Assembly (NCBI GenBank): GCA_027575765.1
Contig: JANBPT010000036.1
Coordinates: 37,449 to 101,448, forward strand
Direction of reading: 5' to 3'
Length of the DNA stretch: 64,000 nt
Source: Tieghemiomyces parasiticus
Taxonomy: Eukaryota; Kickxellomycota; Dimargaritomycetes; Dimargaritales; Dimargaritaceae
This document shows, in pieces, positions 35,465 through 46,785 of this stretch; the stretch's first letter is position 1; each line of letters starts with the position of its first letter. The position numbers and the translations under genes are program-made. The notes beneath the pieces were generated by a model. The model made no database searches. It saw only the letters and a list, made by a program, of their open reading frames with translations, and had not been told where the DNA came from.

Positions 35465-36991
35465 TCAGCTACCCGGGGCGCTCGAGGTTGGGGGTGACGA
35501 TTGTGGCTGAGTGGACGACCGTGTGCCCCGGGGCGACGGTGAAGGATGACTAGAAGCTCCGGGAACCGGGGTGGGTAGTAGCTGCCGGCCGTTGATGTAG
35601 TGGACGGCGGCTGGGACGGGGGTCGGCGGTGTTTCAGGGCGGGCGGATTTCCGGAAGTCCAGGACGCTGGAGAGAGAAGCCTGCCCAAGACTGGGGTCAT
35701 GACCCCGGCCTTGCAGCGGTGATAGGGTCAGCTTCTGTAGAGACTGCTCTGGCGGTGAATACGGTGACGCCGGCTCGCGGGAGCGCTTGGTGGACTTGGT
35801 CGCCGAGGCGGCCGCGCGCCGCGTGCGCTTATACACTCCGTTGCTGAACATGGCTTGATACTCCTTCTCGATAGCCCAGTAGGCGCCCTTGCCAGGTTCC
35901 TTCTCCCCGCGCTGCACCTTGACGAAGGCCTTGTTGAGAGAGAGGTTATGGCGGATGGAGTTTTGCCAGCCGTTTTTGGCATGCTTGTAATAAGGGTAGG
36001 TCGAGGAGATGTAGTTGTAGATCCCGTTCAGGGTAATCTTCTTGGCCTCGGTAGAGTTGATGGCCTGGGCGATCAGGGAGGCGTACGAGTAGTGCGGCTT
36101 CTGGTCGGTGGCACTGTAATCTACGTCGCCCTCATCATGGCTCCCGGTCGGCCGGCCTTCCGGCTGTGGGGGCGTGGACGGGGTGTGCGGATAAGACACG
36201 GCCGGAGACGGCTGTACAGCGGCGGCAGCAGACCGGGCAACCGGGACGGGCTGGGAGGCAGGCTTACCCCGGGGGGTCGCCCCAGGGGTCGCGGCAGCGG
36301 GCGGGGAGGCCGAGGTGAGGGGCTGGGAGTGTGCGGGAGTTCGTAGAGGGGCCGGGTGGGGCTGCGGAGTGGTCAGCAGATGGGTGGGTGGGCGCGGGGA
36401 GGCACTGACGAGCTTACTTGGGGTAGCCATAGCCGGCGGGGCATGGTCGGCAGGCCGGCCGTGAGGCGGCGAGACGCTGGCGCCCTTAGGTAGTAGAAAG
36501 AGGAACACGGCCGGGCCGATCTGCACCTTGCTACGATGGGTCAGTGGGGCGACCTGGCCCCGCTCAAAGAAGCGCTCGTCAACCAGGAGACCGTTTTTGC
36601 CCAGCACGATCACCTCGAATCGGGTGGCCACGAAGTTGTAGGCGATGCGGGCATGCTCGCGCGAGATGGCCTTGACAGCCCCAAGGTCTACGTCGACTGG
36701 ATCGGTGGGGGAGGTGCGCCGTCCCAGGGTGATTTGGAGGGTGCGGATAAAGTGACAAACGCCAGGACCCTCTAGCTTGGCGTAGGCCTGGACGGGACTC
36801 TGCGGGTCCGGCGGGGTGAGGCTGGCCGGGCCGGGTAGTGGTTGCGATGCGGGGTGGGGGGGCGGGGACGCAAGCTGAGAGAGCGTGCGGCCCGAAAGGG
36901 ATGGGCTGTTCGAACCCTGACTGGGTCCGAACTTGTCAGCCAGCAACGTGGCGGCATGCTCGTCATTCATAGCCATGCTGGCGATCATCAC
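35465..36991 (-). CDS. FHA-domain forkhead transcription factor (Fkh1/Fkh2/FoxK-like)
   Basis: Single exon, 508 aa, starting [12 protein letters not shown]; the first of two adjacent ATGs is used. An FHA domain lies at about 72-168 ([16 protein letters not shown] and GKNGLLVD mark the phosphothreonine-binding loops). A fork-head domain lies at about 298-392 ([14 protein letters not shown], with recognition helix [13 protein letters not shown]). The rest is Pro/Ser-rich. The pairing of an FHA and a forkhead domain is that of yeast Fkh1/Fkh2 and animal FoxK. In yeasts such factors act at G2/M promoters, including the B-cyclin genes, and a B-type cyclin lies about 16 kb away. No intron is evident. 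The exact orthologue within the class is not resolved. Confidence 0.92.
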   Translation of the reverse strand: MMIASMAMNDEHAATLLADKFGPSQGSNSPSLSGRTLSQLASPPPHPASQPLPGPASLTPPDPQSPVQAYAKLEGPGVCHFIRTLQITLGRRTSPTDPVDVDLGAVKAISREHARIAYNFVATRFEVIVLGKNGLLVDERFFERGQVAPLTHRSKVQIGPAVFLFLLPKGASVSPPHGRPADHAPPAMATPSKLVSASPRPPTHLLTTPQPHPAPLRTPAHSQPLTSASPPAAATPGATPRGKPASQPVPVARSAAAAVQPSPAVSYPHTPSTPPQPEGRPTGSHDEGDVDYSATDQKPHYSYASLIAQAINSTEAKKITLNGIYNYISSTYPYYKHAKNGWQNSIRHNLSLNKAFVKVQRGEKEPGKGAYWAIEKEYQAMFSNGVYKRTRRAAASATKSTKRSREPASPYSPPEQSLQKLTLSPLQGRGHDPSLGQASLSSVLDFRKSARPETPPTPVPAAVHYINGRQLLPTPVPGASSHPSPSPRGTRSSTQPQSSPPTSSAPGS

Positions 36992-39900
36992 GACGGAGGA
37001 TGGAGCGAAGCAGCGTTAGTTGCGAAGGGGCAAAGTCTCGGGTGCAGAAGAGGGGAATAATGGAAGGTGGACGGGTGGTATGCACGGCGTAGGACAGGCA
37101 AGGCCGAGGCAGAGAGCAAAGGTTCGGGTGAAGGGGGAAAATAAACAAACCGCAACGGGTGCAGAGGGAAGGGTGAAGTGTGGCTGGACGGGGTGTCCTC
37201 GGGGGAAGCGATAGACTTTACAGGCCGTGGGGGTGGGGGTAGGCCTCACCGACTCAAACGGGCGAAACAAAGGATAAACACGCGTCAACAGTGGGTAAGC
37301 TGTTTGGACAGTTGGGGTAGACAGGGACACCAGGGCATACACACACACACAAGCACACCGACACGTTACGTGGCAGCGCAGGGTGACAGGGGCAAGTGAG
37401 GTCGACGCGAAATGCCAGGGCAAGCCGACGCGAGGGGGTCAGGGAATAAACGACAACAGCCGAATGGATGGGCAAGACGACCGCCCACAAGCGACCGATC
37501 TGGGAAGGGGAAAACAAGCGCGCGTCGGGTAATGAAACCGTCGTCGATACTGAGTGAGAAAAGGCCGACGCGGATCGTGGCGGGGTGGCAGTGTATCGGC
37601 CAAGGTGAACAGAATGTTGCAGTGGATACGCCAGGGGCCAGTCAACAGCAGAGTGGGCCGAGTGGCCTTGTGGGAGTGAACCGGCTGACAAGGTCTAGGG
37701 GTTAGTGGTGAAGGCGAGTTCCCTGGGAGGCTCAGGGGCCGAGAGGGAGAGGGCTAAGGCGGGTGGGTTGGGCGAGACGGCACGAGCGCGGATTAAGGTA
37801 CCCGAGGTGAGAACAGTAGAGCCGTGGTCGAAGGCCTGCAAACGGGCAGCGGAGCCGTTACGGATGGCAAGAGAGGAACAAGTAGAGAAGTGGCCTGGGT
37901 AGTCTGTGAGCTGCTATCGGGAAGGCGTCTGCTGCAAAAAGGATCAGAGGGCCTTCAAGGCAGGAGGTTCGGGCGGAGGAAAGCGTGCCTGTGTGCTGCG
38001 GAGGTGCGAACTTGCTTGGCAGGGAATCAAGGCCCGACGAGGGAAGGTTAACTGGGGAAAAGGTTGATTCGGCACCTATGGGGGAGCCAGGCGTGGAGGG
38101 AAGGGATGTTGGGAGGGCTCTGAGGAGATGGATAGAGATAAAAGCGGGATAAACGATATAAGGATAATCGGCCAGGAACGACCGGAAGATGTGCTAAATG
38201 GAAAAGGGACGGGTTAGGGAATGCCGGGGAAAAGACTGAAGGCCACAGGCTAATCGTACACAGAGCGCCGACCCGCTGGATGGAGGTGTGTGTATGCGTA
38301 TGTGGTATACAAACCGTGAAGGGTTGGCTGGCCAGGACGGGAGGGAAACGCTGCTGGTGGGGCGAGAAAAACAGGGCTTGAATGGGTTGGCAGGGAAGGC
38401 GGGGGAACGAATGAGCGACGCGGGAGGGGCAGCCATGTGAGGAGAGGCAATAGCAAAAAGATACACTACCAGCGCGAGGAAGCTCCATTGGGTGGAGAAC
38501 CCAGCCCATCGGCTGGGGTGGGAGAACCGGCGGGGAAGAGAAAAAACAAAAATAAACACCGTACAGAAAGCCGCACAACACAGGGCGGGAAACATGCGGC
38601 GGGGAAAATGGGTGCTGGTGGAAAAACAATCCTCAGGGAAAAAAAAGTCCATCAGGGGGGAAAAAGGCGACGAGGGGAGGCGTGGGCATGACCATGTTTT
38701 GGGGAGGGACAGCTAGGTTATCTCCGTACCTTACATGTAGGAAAAGGTCGTGGGTGATAGTGGGCGAGAAAACGAGGGCTACTAGGAACACACAGTTGCG
38801 AGGCGGGGAGGAAGAGCCTTGTCCCCCCTTCATCGGCCAATCGCCAGGGATCATAGAGGGTGGTGAGACCGAGCGGAAGCATGGCAAGCAAGGGAGGATG
38901 TACCAGCAGTTGGGTCGGGTCGCCAGCACCAACTACGAAGACCATACCTACCTTCTGTACCTTAATGTCTGTCCGGTTAAGTCTTGTGGCTCAAAGTCTT
39001 GGGAGCTCTGTGTTGCGCCGACTGTGTCCACGGTGTCAGCCGTGACCAACAAACAAATCCCTCCCTTGCGGCGTTAAAAAGGAGACAAGCATGAGCGTCG
39101 TTAATCAACCCTAATATTTAGACATCAGTGTAGGCCAATCACCCCCCCCCCTCTCGTCTGGCCTCAGGGGGGGTGCCTTGTAAGGAATCCCGCCAGGTAC
39201 TATTGTTGTGGTTACTGGATGGTGCTAGGTGGCCGAAACATGGTGGAATTGGCTGAGGTGGCGTAACGTCACTCTGTTGGGCAGTGGCATTGAAATAATG
39301 GACAGATTCTTCTGTCATTTACTTCTGGCTTAAAGTGAGATATAGTAATGAAGCTGTCAATAGTATGATTGAGCACACCCCGTTCCCAATAATGGGGCCT
39401 GACCACAATCCGTGTCTACACTACTGCGACCAAATGAGGGTACGCTTTACCATACTGGCTCTCTATGATGGCAGGTAGGTGTCACTAGACATAAGGACAG
39501 CCTTGTCTTGTAAAGGATCAAGTTGTGTTTCAACCTCGTTCCGCTGATGTCCCGAACCATACATGGGTAAACATTTACATTTCTGGAGCCTCCAGGCTGA
39601 ATCCAGACGCCGTTCCATAAGCGGCCAGATCCGTTCTAAAGTCTACTGGTCGAAAATGTGCCATACCCGTTTCCTATGGCTGTGCGCTAAGTCGCGAACT
39701 GTCCGGTAAACCCCGCTGCAAGTCGAGCAAGTGATTCTCAGTGCACTGCACCGCCAGTGCCGCATTGAGTGTTCTTCCGGGTTTATTGTATTTATCAATT
39801 ATATGTAGTCGAGTTTCCGTGACCGGCATTCACTTGTGCGACCACAAACATGGACAGCCCCCCCCCCTCCAGAACGTTTTCCGCATGGCGCTGCCAGGGG

Positions 39901-40598
39901 TTTTTGGCCCGTCGATTCGAACCGCTCTACAACCTCAATGCGAAAGTCCCTACCACGCTCTATTACTTGCTTAACTAGAACACTGGGCTATATATGATCG
40001 GTGTCGAGTGGGTAAGTATATCCTGGCGGTTACGTGTCGCTGTCCAACGAACGTTCGTACTCAGGATATTACGCCCCAAGAGGATCACGTATGTCTAGAT
40101 CCGGGCACCCATCCTGTATTTTTAAAAGAATGGGCACTCGAAGGTTAGACGAGCGATTGTCACCGGGTCCTTCTCCCCCTTCGGCTTCGGTAGGTTGGAA
40201 GCGATTAGGAATCGATTTTGCCTACTATCGGTCGCACTACGGCACTTCCTTTTTTTTCCAACCCTCTGGCGGATATGGATGGTTGAGTTCTTCCTACAGA
40301 TTTCAGTGTGGGGAATTCCGAAACATTCAAGTCTTTCTGGAGGGGAGTGGTTCACCTGCTCGTACGCTCGAAATCCACTCGGCATAGCGCGCTGTCCCAG
40401 GAGACCTGGTCCATATATATTGGTCATGGCTGAGAAGTCCGACTATGGTACTTCCATCTTGCTTCCAACCTTAGTCCTGCACTAGGGAGCCCACTTCTTT
40501 TAACTTACCGGTATACACCAAGCATTTGGTTGATATCCTCCTTGCTTGGGGCATGTTGCTCCTACCTTGTTCTAACCGTGGTCCGCAACTTCCCTAAA
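36992..40598. other. Long spacer upstream of the forkhead gene; possible untranslated exons
   Basis: From about 37000 to 38700 the + strand is purine-rich, that is, pyrimidine-rich on the forkhead sense strand. Minus-strand splice donors occur at about 38729 (GTAAGG) and 38948 (GTAGGT) with no coding exon before them, so a spliced leader of the forkhead gene is possible. A CA repeat lies near 37337-37350. From about 39100 on the sequence is more mixed. A B-box-like GATTCGAACC near 39913 does not fold into a tRNA. No other gene is recognised. Confidence 0.5.
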
Positions 40599-41507
40599 AT
40601 GTCGGCCGGTCTCCGCACGAGACGCCAAGGCAATGTACGGCGCGCCTTCCCGTTGACCTACGCCCGCGTCAACGCCGTCCTCCGCACCTTCGTAGACCTT
40701 AAGGCGTGGGACACCCCGCTACCGAGAAAAGAGCTGGTGTACATGTCCCGGCGAGCGCTCGAGGCCAACGTGCGCTGTTTAGTGTCCCACCAGCAGATCA
40801 TGAGTATCCTTACCAAAGTACACCGTGTCATGTCCGCTCGCAAGTCTACCTCCGAACCGTGGCCTTTGATACCCGGCCTGAAATGCCAGTGTCCTACCGA
40901 GGCCGAACAGTCGGAGCAATTCTGTCTATTCAACGAGTGGTACACTCAGCGAGCGGCCTCCCGGGACCCTGCCCCCTCTAACGATGGAGAGCTCGCCAGC
41001 TCTCAGCCAGATGCCGGCACGCCGTGTCCGACCTGCACTGCGAGACCAACTGAGTCGGCCGCAGAGTCAGCCTTGACCGGCGAGCAACCGCATAACGCAA
41101 CTCCTACCCGGTACCAATGCACCGCTATGCCTGCGTCGTCCAACTCCGAAAACGTGAATCCATCGGGCTTAATGGCGGAGGAGGTGAGAACTCCAGCGGT
41201 GCTTCCCAGTCCCAGCCATATGATTCCAAGTGGCCAAACCCAGGTCAACGAGCTCATCTACCTTCTGTCTGCTGCCCACGACGACCTTGAGGTGCGCCGC
41301 AGTCAACAGGCTGAGCAATTCCACCGGATCCTAGAACGCGTGACCCGTCAGTTTCAGGACACTGTGAGCCAGGAGGGGCAGCGCTTCTATGACCGCTTCC
41401 AGGACGAGCTCATGCGCGACCGGGAGACACTCCGCACCTTACTTTGCGATTACATGGCATCGGCCAGACGTGACGTACGGGAGGCCCGTCATTTCCAGCG
41501 CACGTGA
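40599..41507 (+). CDS. Orphan protein with C-terminal coiled coil, function unknown
   Basis: Single exon, 302 aa from the ATG at 40599; the frame is open upstream but without an earlier ATG. The N-terminal half is basic and looks folded (LTYARVNAVLRTFVDLKAWD, LVYMSRRALEANVRCLVSHQ). It holds one CxC (KCQC) and other Cys residues. The middle (about 140-225) is Ser/Thr/Pro-rich and disordered. From about 230 to 300 it is a charged helical part likely to form a coiled coil (RILERVTRQFQDTVSQEGQR, DRETLRTLLCDYMASARRDV). Codon use fits the neighbouring genes. I recognise no family, and it has no signal peptide or membrane segment. Coding status is likely from length, GC3 and the clear heptad-rich end. 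Confidence 0.65.
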   Translation: MSAGLRTRRQGNVRRAFPLTYARVNAVLRTFVDLKAWDTPLPRKELVYMSRRALEANVRCLVSHQQIMSILTKVHRVMSARKSTSEPWPLIPGLKCQCPTEAEQSEQFCLFNEWYTQRAASRDPAPSNDGELASSQPDAGTPCPTCTARPTESAAESALTGEQPHNATPTRYQCTAMPASSNSENVNPSGLMAEEVRTPAVLPSPSHMIPSGQTQVNELIYLLSAAHDDLEVRRSQQAEQFHRILERVTRQFQDTVSQEGQRFYDRFQDELMRDRETLRTLLCDYMASARRDVREARHFQRT

Positions 41508-43388
41508 CTTCTATAATCAGAGACCCCTGGCCTTAAGATCAGGCGGCGGTTTATATACCCTGCTAACTAACTTGTCATTCCCTTTCGACTGATCACAACC
41601 TTTGTATCCAAATGTCACTATCTCAGTAAAGATACATCGTGTATTCAATGGAATTTCTAGCGCGTTTACTTCTTTTAGGCATTAGAACAAGGCGTTCATG
41701 GTGGCTACAGCTCGGACGTGCTGGACTGGGGTCTTATATCCCGACTGGGTCACGCTTTCTAAATACCCATTTCCAAAGTAATAGAGCGTGCAGTGGTGAC
41801 AGCGGATTTTAAACGACAAAACGACAGCTAGTAAGTGTTCCTGAATGAAGGCCGTCTTTGTAGTGACGGCTGTGGACGAGGGTGTGCTATTGCAGGAAAC
41901 ATAGGGGCTGTAGGTGACAGGGGTATACATGGCAGACCGCGTATAGGGGGTTGTTTGGGGTCAGGGGCAGGGGGGGGGTTAAGTAACTGAACATAGTAAT
42001 GAGATAGTGGGTATAGTGAGTTGGGTCTTATTGTAGGGGCTGATGCGGCCAAATAGCTGCAAGTTAGAGGGCTAGAGATAACGGGTGGCTGGGCAGCGCG
42101 GGACACCGTGAAGACAATATCATGGTAAAATAATAAAACGATAATAACGAAAATGAAAACTGAAGAGAGAGAGAGAGAGAGAGATGGGTCAGGTTCATCT
42201 CGGGGCCCTTTTCTGAACCTCTATGCTAGATGGCCTTCTGGTTTCGACCCGGTTGGCCTGGTGGCTGGTGAAGTCCAAGAGCTGGGGACAGGGGGTAGTA
42301 TTAAGGAGATTGGCCACAAGTGGTCGTCTCCCTAAGCCCTCTGCCACAATATCCATAATTGACTTTCCTTTATAATACCAAGATCTTCCCGACCTCCTCC
42401 GTCCCCTACGTTGTATCCCTCGGTTTGCTAACCTCGTTGGCATTAATAGCAGCTCCATTGCACCTCGTAGTATACCCAACATGTTTTTCCACCCTTTAAG
42501 CACCCGGTTTCACCTTATCCTTGCTTCCGTCGCCTCTGGGTGCTAGAGTTGGGTCCTAACTCAACTATAACCATTTAGTTTTCATGTTCCACAAGCGAGT
42601 ATATTAGAGCTATCATGGTTCAGATGTCTCAATGTCGATTAATATTCGACCTACCTATTAAAAATAGCACAATCAATCTAATGGGCTAGAAAAGGTATAC
42701 TAAGTGAATGCCAAGCATTCTTGGTTCGTTGTTCACTCTAAATTGTGTGTCCAGGGCCGCTGCGGAGGTGGCGTGAAGAGTGGGGGGATACTTCAGCGGT
42801 GGATTTCAGGTCGAAAATCGACCTCCGATCGCTTGTATCAGAGAACACTGCCCCGGTCCTCATGCCTCCCCCCCACTCTGCCCTACCGTCTTGGGGTGGG
42901 GTGGTGAATATAAAAGAGCTCGGATGTGCACAACCCATACCCTGCTGAACGTGTCATATATGCTCGCAAGCAAAGGCTGGAATCGTACCCTAGTGGTCCG
43001 GTTGGATACACTTTCGTTTCACCCAAGTTGTGGTCTTCCTAACAGTCATATTCTTACGACAAGTATGGTGAGGTGGAGGCAAACAGGACCGACATAGACC
43101 ACTTCAACGGATAGGGAATAGGTGGGCGACAAGTGAGGGAGATGAATGAATCGGACCGGTTCCCCTCATCAGGAACGGCCCCATTGACTACTGCGCAGCC
43201 TAATACACGGCCGATTTAGACAATCTAACACATCGCCGTGGTCCAGCCATGCCATTCTGCCCCATTCCAGCCTTATTACCGTTTTGTAATTCAACGCCTT
43301 GTGGGCATTACTGATGTAGGACTGCTTACTCGCCTATCAACTCGCCCTAGCCTTATATCTACCCGCCAGCTGTGGGCCGTCGCTCACC
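41508..43388. other. Spacer between the orphan and the Aven-like gene
   Basis: Nothing recognisable. A GA repeat lies at about 42165-42183. The sequence is AT-richer than the coding parts, and short open frames on both strands lack codon bias. Confidence 0.55.
42165..42183. repeat. (GA)n microsatellite
   Basis: Uninterrupted GA dinucleotide run in the spacer. Confidence 0.85.
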
Positions 43389-44384
43389 ATGCGCCCCGAT
43401 CCGCACAAGCAGAAGCAGTCACGGCGTTACCAGACGAAGCAGCGACAGCGCAGCCAAGCCCCCGATGGTGTGGACACAGAAGACAAAGTCGAGCGGACAG
43501 CGGGCTCCGTACCTCCTTCGCTAGGCCACCTCGATTCGGCACCATACCGTCGCCGGCCCGTGGAGACCAACGCTTATCGCTACAAGGACGACGATGACGA
43601 TACCGGCGGACCCGCCTCGACCACCGTTATCGGTGCCGGAGGGCCTCGGCCGGTTTATGCCAAGGAGGAGGCGGAGGAAGAGGACCCACTGGCCCGGGAG
43701 GCGAGGGAGATTGAGGAATTGCTGGCAGTGGCCGACCGCGCGTACGAAAACATGGCGCCTTCGCAGTACTTCCAGTCGAAACAGCAACAGGCCTGGTTCG
43801 GTAGGGCCAGTGAGGATAGCTTATTATCTGGTCCGAGTATCCCGTGGGAGGCTGACGGGGATGCGCAACCTGGTCATGTGAGACGGCACCCTTACGACGA
43901 GCCACCCGCCGATTTGGTGGCGGCGCTGAGCCTCAACAAGACGGCCGTAGGGGCCTACCTTTCGGATACTCCGCCGGCTCTACATCTTAACTTACCGGAC
44001 CTGGATATGGAAGTCACCGCTGCGGAGACCCTGGTCACAGACTCGCCAGACTTTGGCGGTCGGTGGATTTACAATCCATCGAATTCGGTGCCCGATCCTA
44101 GTACAGCCTGGTCTTCTGCATCTCCCCCTCGGCAATCGATAGCCCGTACTATCACCCCACCATTGGAGCTGTCTGAACCGTCACCGCGCACCGAAGTAAC
44201 CCAGGCGCAACCTCTATCACCCGTAGAGCCCTTGCAGAAACCACCAGCGCAGTTGCCGGCCACACCTGTGGCGATCTTACCGCCCAGCCAGAGCCCCGCA
44301 TGGTCACCAAGTATCGCGGATAGCCCCCCGTCGAAGGCCCAGGAAGAGGATCTAGAGTCGTGGCTGGACGACGTGCTTGGCTAA
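43389..44384 (+). CDS. Aven-like protein (candidate apoptosis/checkpoint regulator homologue)
   Basis: Single exon, 331 aa. The N-terminus is basic (HKQKQSRRYQTKQRQR), followed by RRPVETNAYRYKDDDDD. A central part has FQSKQQQAWFGR and DLVAALSLNKTAVGAYL with PPALHLNLPDLDM, then a Pro/Ser-rich linker. The protein ends in an acidic EEDLESWLDDVLG. Animal Aven has the same layout: basic N-terminus, a short central segment with an LxLxLNL-like strand, and an EELEDWLDSM end. The match is by layout and short motifs, not by a strong domain, so it is tentative. Animal Aven binds Bcl-xL and activates ATM; no such role can be claimed here. The start has good context (CACCATG). Confidence 0.55.
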   Translation: MRPDPHKQKQSRRYQTKQRQRSQAPDGVDTEDKVERTAGSVPPSLGHLDSAPYRRRPVETNAYRYKDDDDDTGGPASTTVIGAGGPRPVYAKEEAEEEDPLAREAREIEELLAVADRAYENMAPSQYFQSKQQQAWFGRASEDSLLSGPSIPWEADGDAQPGHVRRHPYDEPPADLVAALSLNKTAVGAYLSDTPPALHLNLPDLDMEVTAAETLVTDSPDFGGRWIYNPSNSVPDPSTAWSSASPPRQSIARTITPPLELSEPSPRTEVTQAQPLSPVEPLQKPPAQLPATPVAILPPSQSPAWSPSIADSPPSKAQEEDLESWLDDVLG

Positions 44385-45962
44385 CTCATGCAGCCCCACA
44401 CAGCAGGGACCGGCTGGCGTTTGTATCATCCGCCCCTGGCGATCAACCCCAAACATTATCTATTCCTGCAGGCAATGCCCTAATAAAACGACATTCAGTA
44501 GGGGTCGTCAAGTCGACTCCCATAGATGTTTACATCGGTCTGTACAGACTGGGGCTGATTATTTGCACTTTTCTTCAGCAACCAAATTATGCACCGCCCG
44601 AGGATACAGGACTGAGCGGGTAGCCCATCTATCCCAAAGATAGCACAGTGGCTGGTTTCCAACCCGATGATACAATTGACCTTTTAAACCAACTTAACCC
44701 CTCCCCACAAGCACACCGGTGGGCGGAAGAAGACAACTGCGGTCGCTTGCAATCGAGCTCATCCGTTTCGGTTTCGGCGAGCTAGCAACAAATGGATACC
44801 GTCGTGCACCAACCAGAGGCCGTGCGAGTCTCTTAGAGGTGATCGTACTGACCACTGCCGCTCGAGACTGGACGGAACCCCCGAAAAAAAGGAGCCGTCA
44901 CCCAACCCCCATTGGCCGTTTCACGCGGTCAAACCCCCCAGCGATGACATAGGTTAATCTGCCTCCGTGGCTCTTGGGAGCAGCCGAGTCGCAATATTCA
45001 ACCCGTTTCTTAATGATCCCGACTAACTGGGCAGGGAGGAGGGTACGTGGGGTACGGCCGAGGTAAAGAGCGGTGCCATGCTTGATAGCTCATAGAAATG
45101 AAGGTGACAAACGGTGGAGGTGTGGGGGCACCAAGCTGGAGGGGAAGGTACAACCGGGTTTTCCACCCAACCCCACCCGACCTTCCGCCGGCCTCTTTAG
45201 CCGCTGCGCAGTGGGGAAAGGTTGTGACAGGGACCACAACCCATTCCACCTCTGCCACACCCGTCCACTTACCACCGCAAGCCCTATTGAGCACATCCCC
45301 AGCCCCCGTCTATTTTTATCACAACTGTCCAACCGTCTCTTGCACCCCATCCACCACTCCCGCCCCTCCACTTCCTTGGCCAGGTGGGTTGATAGCCCAC
45401 TGGCCCCGTTGCACTGGACCGCGGTCCCATGGTCAGCCCTACGTTTCTGCTGTCACCTTGCGCCCTGTGCGTTTTTCTCCCTATTTTACGCGTCTTCGCC
45501 TGCTGGGCTACGGTAGGGGTTGTCTCGATGGCTGCAGGGAAAGAGATGACGCGGTCTAGGACCGAGGCTGATAAATAGATACAACAATCACGTCGCCCCC
45601 CCCTCCCAATGGTTGTTCCCTGTTTGCCCCTTACGTCCTACTTTGAACTGCAGTACCTGTATTAGGTTTCCCTGCACTTTCGTTGGCCCAACCTTACGCT
45701 GAACAATAGACAGTTTTAGGACTTGACAGCCTCCTTTTTTTCCCTTCACCCAGCAAACACGGCTTATTTCGCTACCCAGCCTTTGGAAAGTATCCAGTCT
45801 CGCCTCCCCTGCCTTTCTCACCAACGTCTGCTACCGGTCGTCACCTCTTAACTTACCACCACATTTGCTGCTCGCTTGGCCTCGCCATTTACCCCCTCCC
45901 CTCTTTGCCGATTCCACGGCCTTCTCGCTACCCTCCATTCGCTTCTGCCCATCCTGCCTTTC
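44385..45962. other. Spacer and leader of the GPI-protein gene
   Basis: No gene is recognised. The + strand just upstream of 45963 is C/T-rich, as before other genes here. Short open frames on either strand are not convincing. Confidence 0.5.
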
Positions 45963-46785
45963 ATGCAGCTCAACGCCCTCACCCTCGCCGCGCTGGTCTT
46001 GGCCGCCACGAATGCTCGGGCCGCCGAGTCGCAGGCCAGCCCCGGACCGACTAGAGCCCCTCCGGCTCCAGTTTCCACACTTTCCGCGTCCGAGTTGCCC
46101 ACTGTCCCAGCCTCGACGACCGACGAGACCACAGGTAAGTGTGAGGATTGATAAGGCCGATACCGTAGCCTGGCTACCCTCACCCCTTGTGACGGTTTGG
46201 CCAATTGCCAGCCAGCCAACTTGGATACCCTACCGGTCTAGTCGACTGTATGGAGTCGGGCAGTTCGTCCCTGTATTGGACGTCAGGGGCGCTGGGTTGG
46301 GTGATCTGGAGCTAGCAGTATGCCATATTCGCTACGCGACATTTTCATACCAGTCTACCCCTACCAGAACTAGTGCAGCTGTACTGGCCTTGGTGTCTCT
46401 CCCCCCCACTTACCGTTGTTTGCGACCTACTTACCCAACTTTTCATCCCACCGTTCGCCTAGACGACGACCCTGAGACCACGCTGTCCAGTATCAGCACG
46501 CGGCCGTCTTCCAGTTCACGCCGTTCGTCGTCCACCATCACCTCGTCTTCATCGTCTAGTCCGTCTTCGTCCTCCGATTCGAGCAGCACCGATAAGACCA
46601 CGTCCTCCACCACCACGTCGACAACCTCTGACGAAATGACGTCCGACACCACCACGACCCCGGCGCAGGTTACCTACGCGCCTTTCGTAGCCAGTAGTGC
46701 CAATACCCTATCCATGGACCAGCTCTCAGTCAAAGTGGTGGCTGCCCTAGCCCTCATGTCCATCCCCCTAGCCGCTGCTATTTAG
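45963..46785 (+). CDS. Secreted, probably GPI-anchored Ser/Thr-rich cell-surface protein, two exons
   Basis: Exons are 45963-46134 and 46463-46785 (164 aa). The 328-nt intron has a GTAAGT donor and a CTAG acceptor, and the carried G restores an Asp codon. The N-terminus is a signal peptide (MQLNALTLAALVLAATNARA) followed by a Pro/Ser/Thr region. Exon 2 is almost entirely Ser and Thr (runs of SSSS and TTST), a heavily O-glycosylated stalk. The C-terminus has a small-residue site (VASSAN) and ends in a hydrophobic tail (VKVVAALALMSIPLAAAI), as needed for GPI attachment. It is likely displayed on the plasma membrane or cell wall. No enzymatic domain is present. Reading through the intron also stays open in one frame, so intron retention would give a longer form. 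Confidence 0.7.

Noticed and set aside
35461..35700. 79-codon frame on the minus strand overlapping the end of the forkhead gene
   Set aside because: It is in another frame of a well-supported gene, with no motif of its own.
38682..39077. 131-codon + strand frame
   Set aside because: No motif and no codon bias. Minus-strand splice donors in the same place suggest leader sequence of the forkhead gene.
39905..39975. tRNA gene suggested by a GATTCGAACC motif on the + strand
   Set aside because: No acceptor, D or anticodon stem forms around it on either strand.
46135..46462. Open frame through the GPI-protein intron that gives a 306-aa protein
   Set aside because: It has no signal peptide in that frame, while splicing joins a clean signal peptide to the Ser/Thr stalk in phase.
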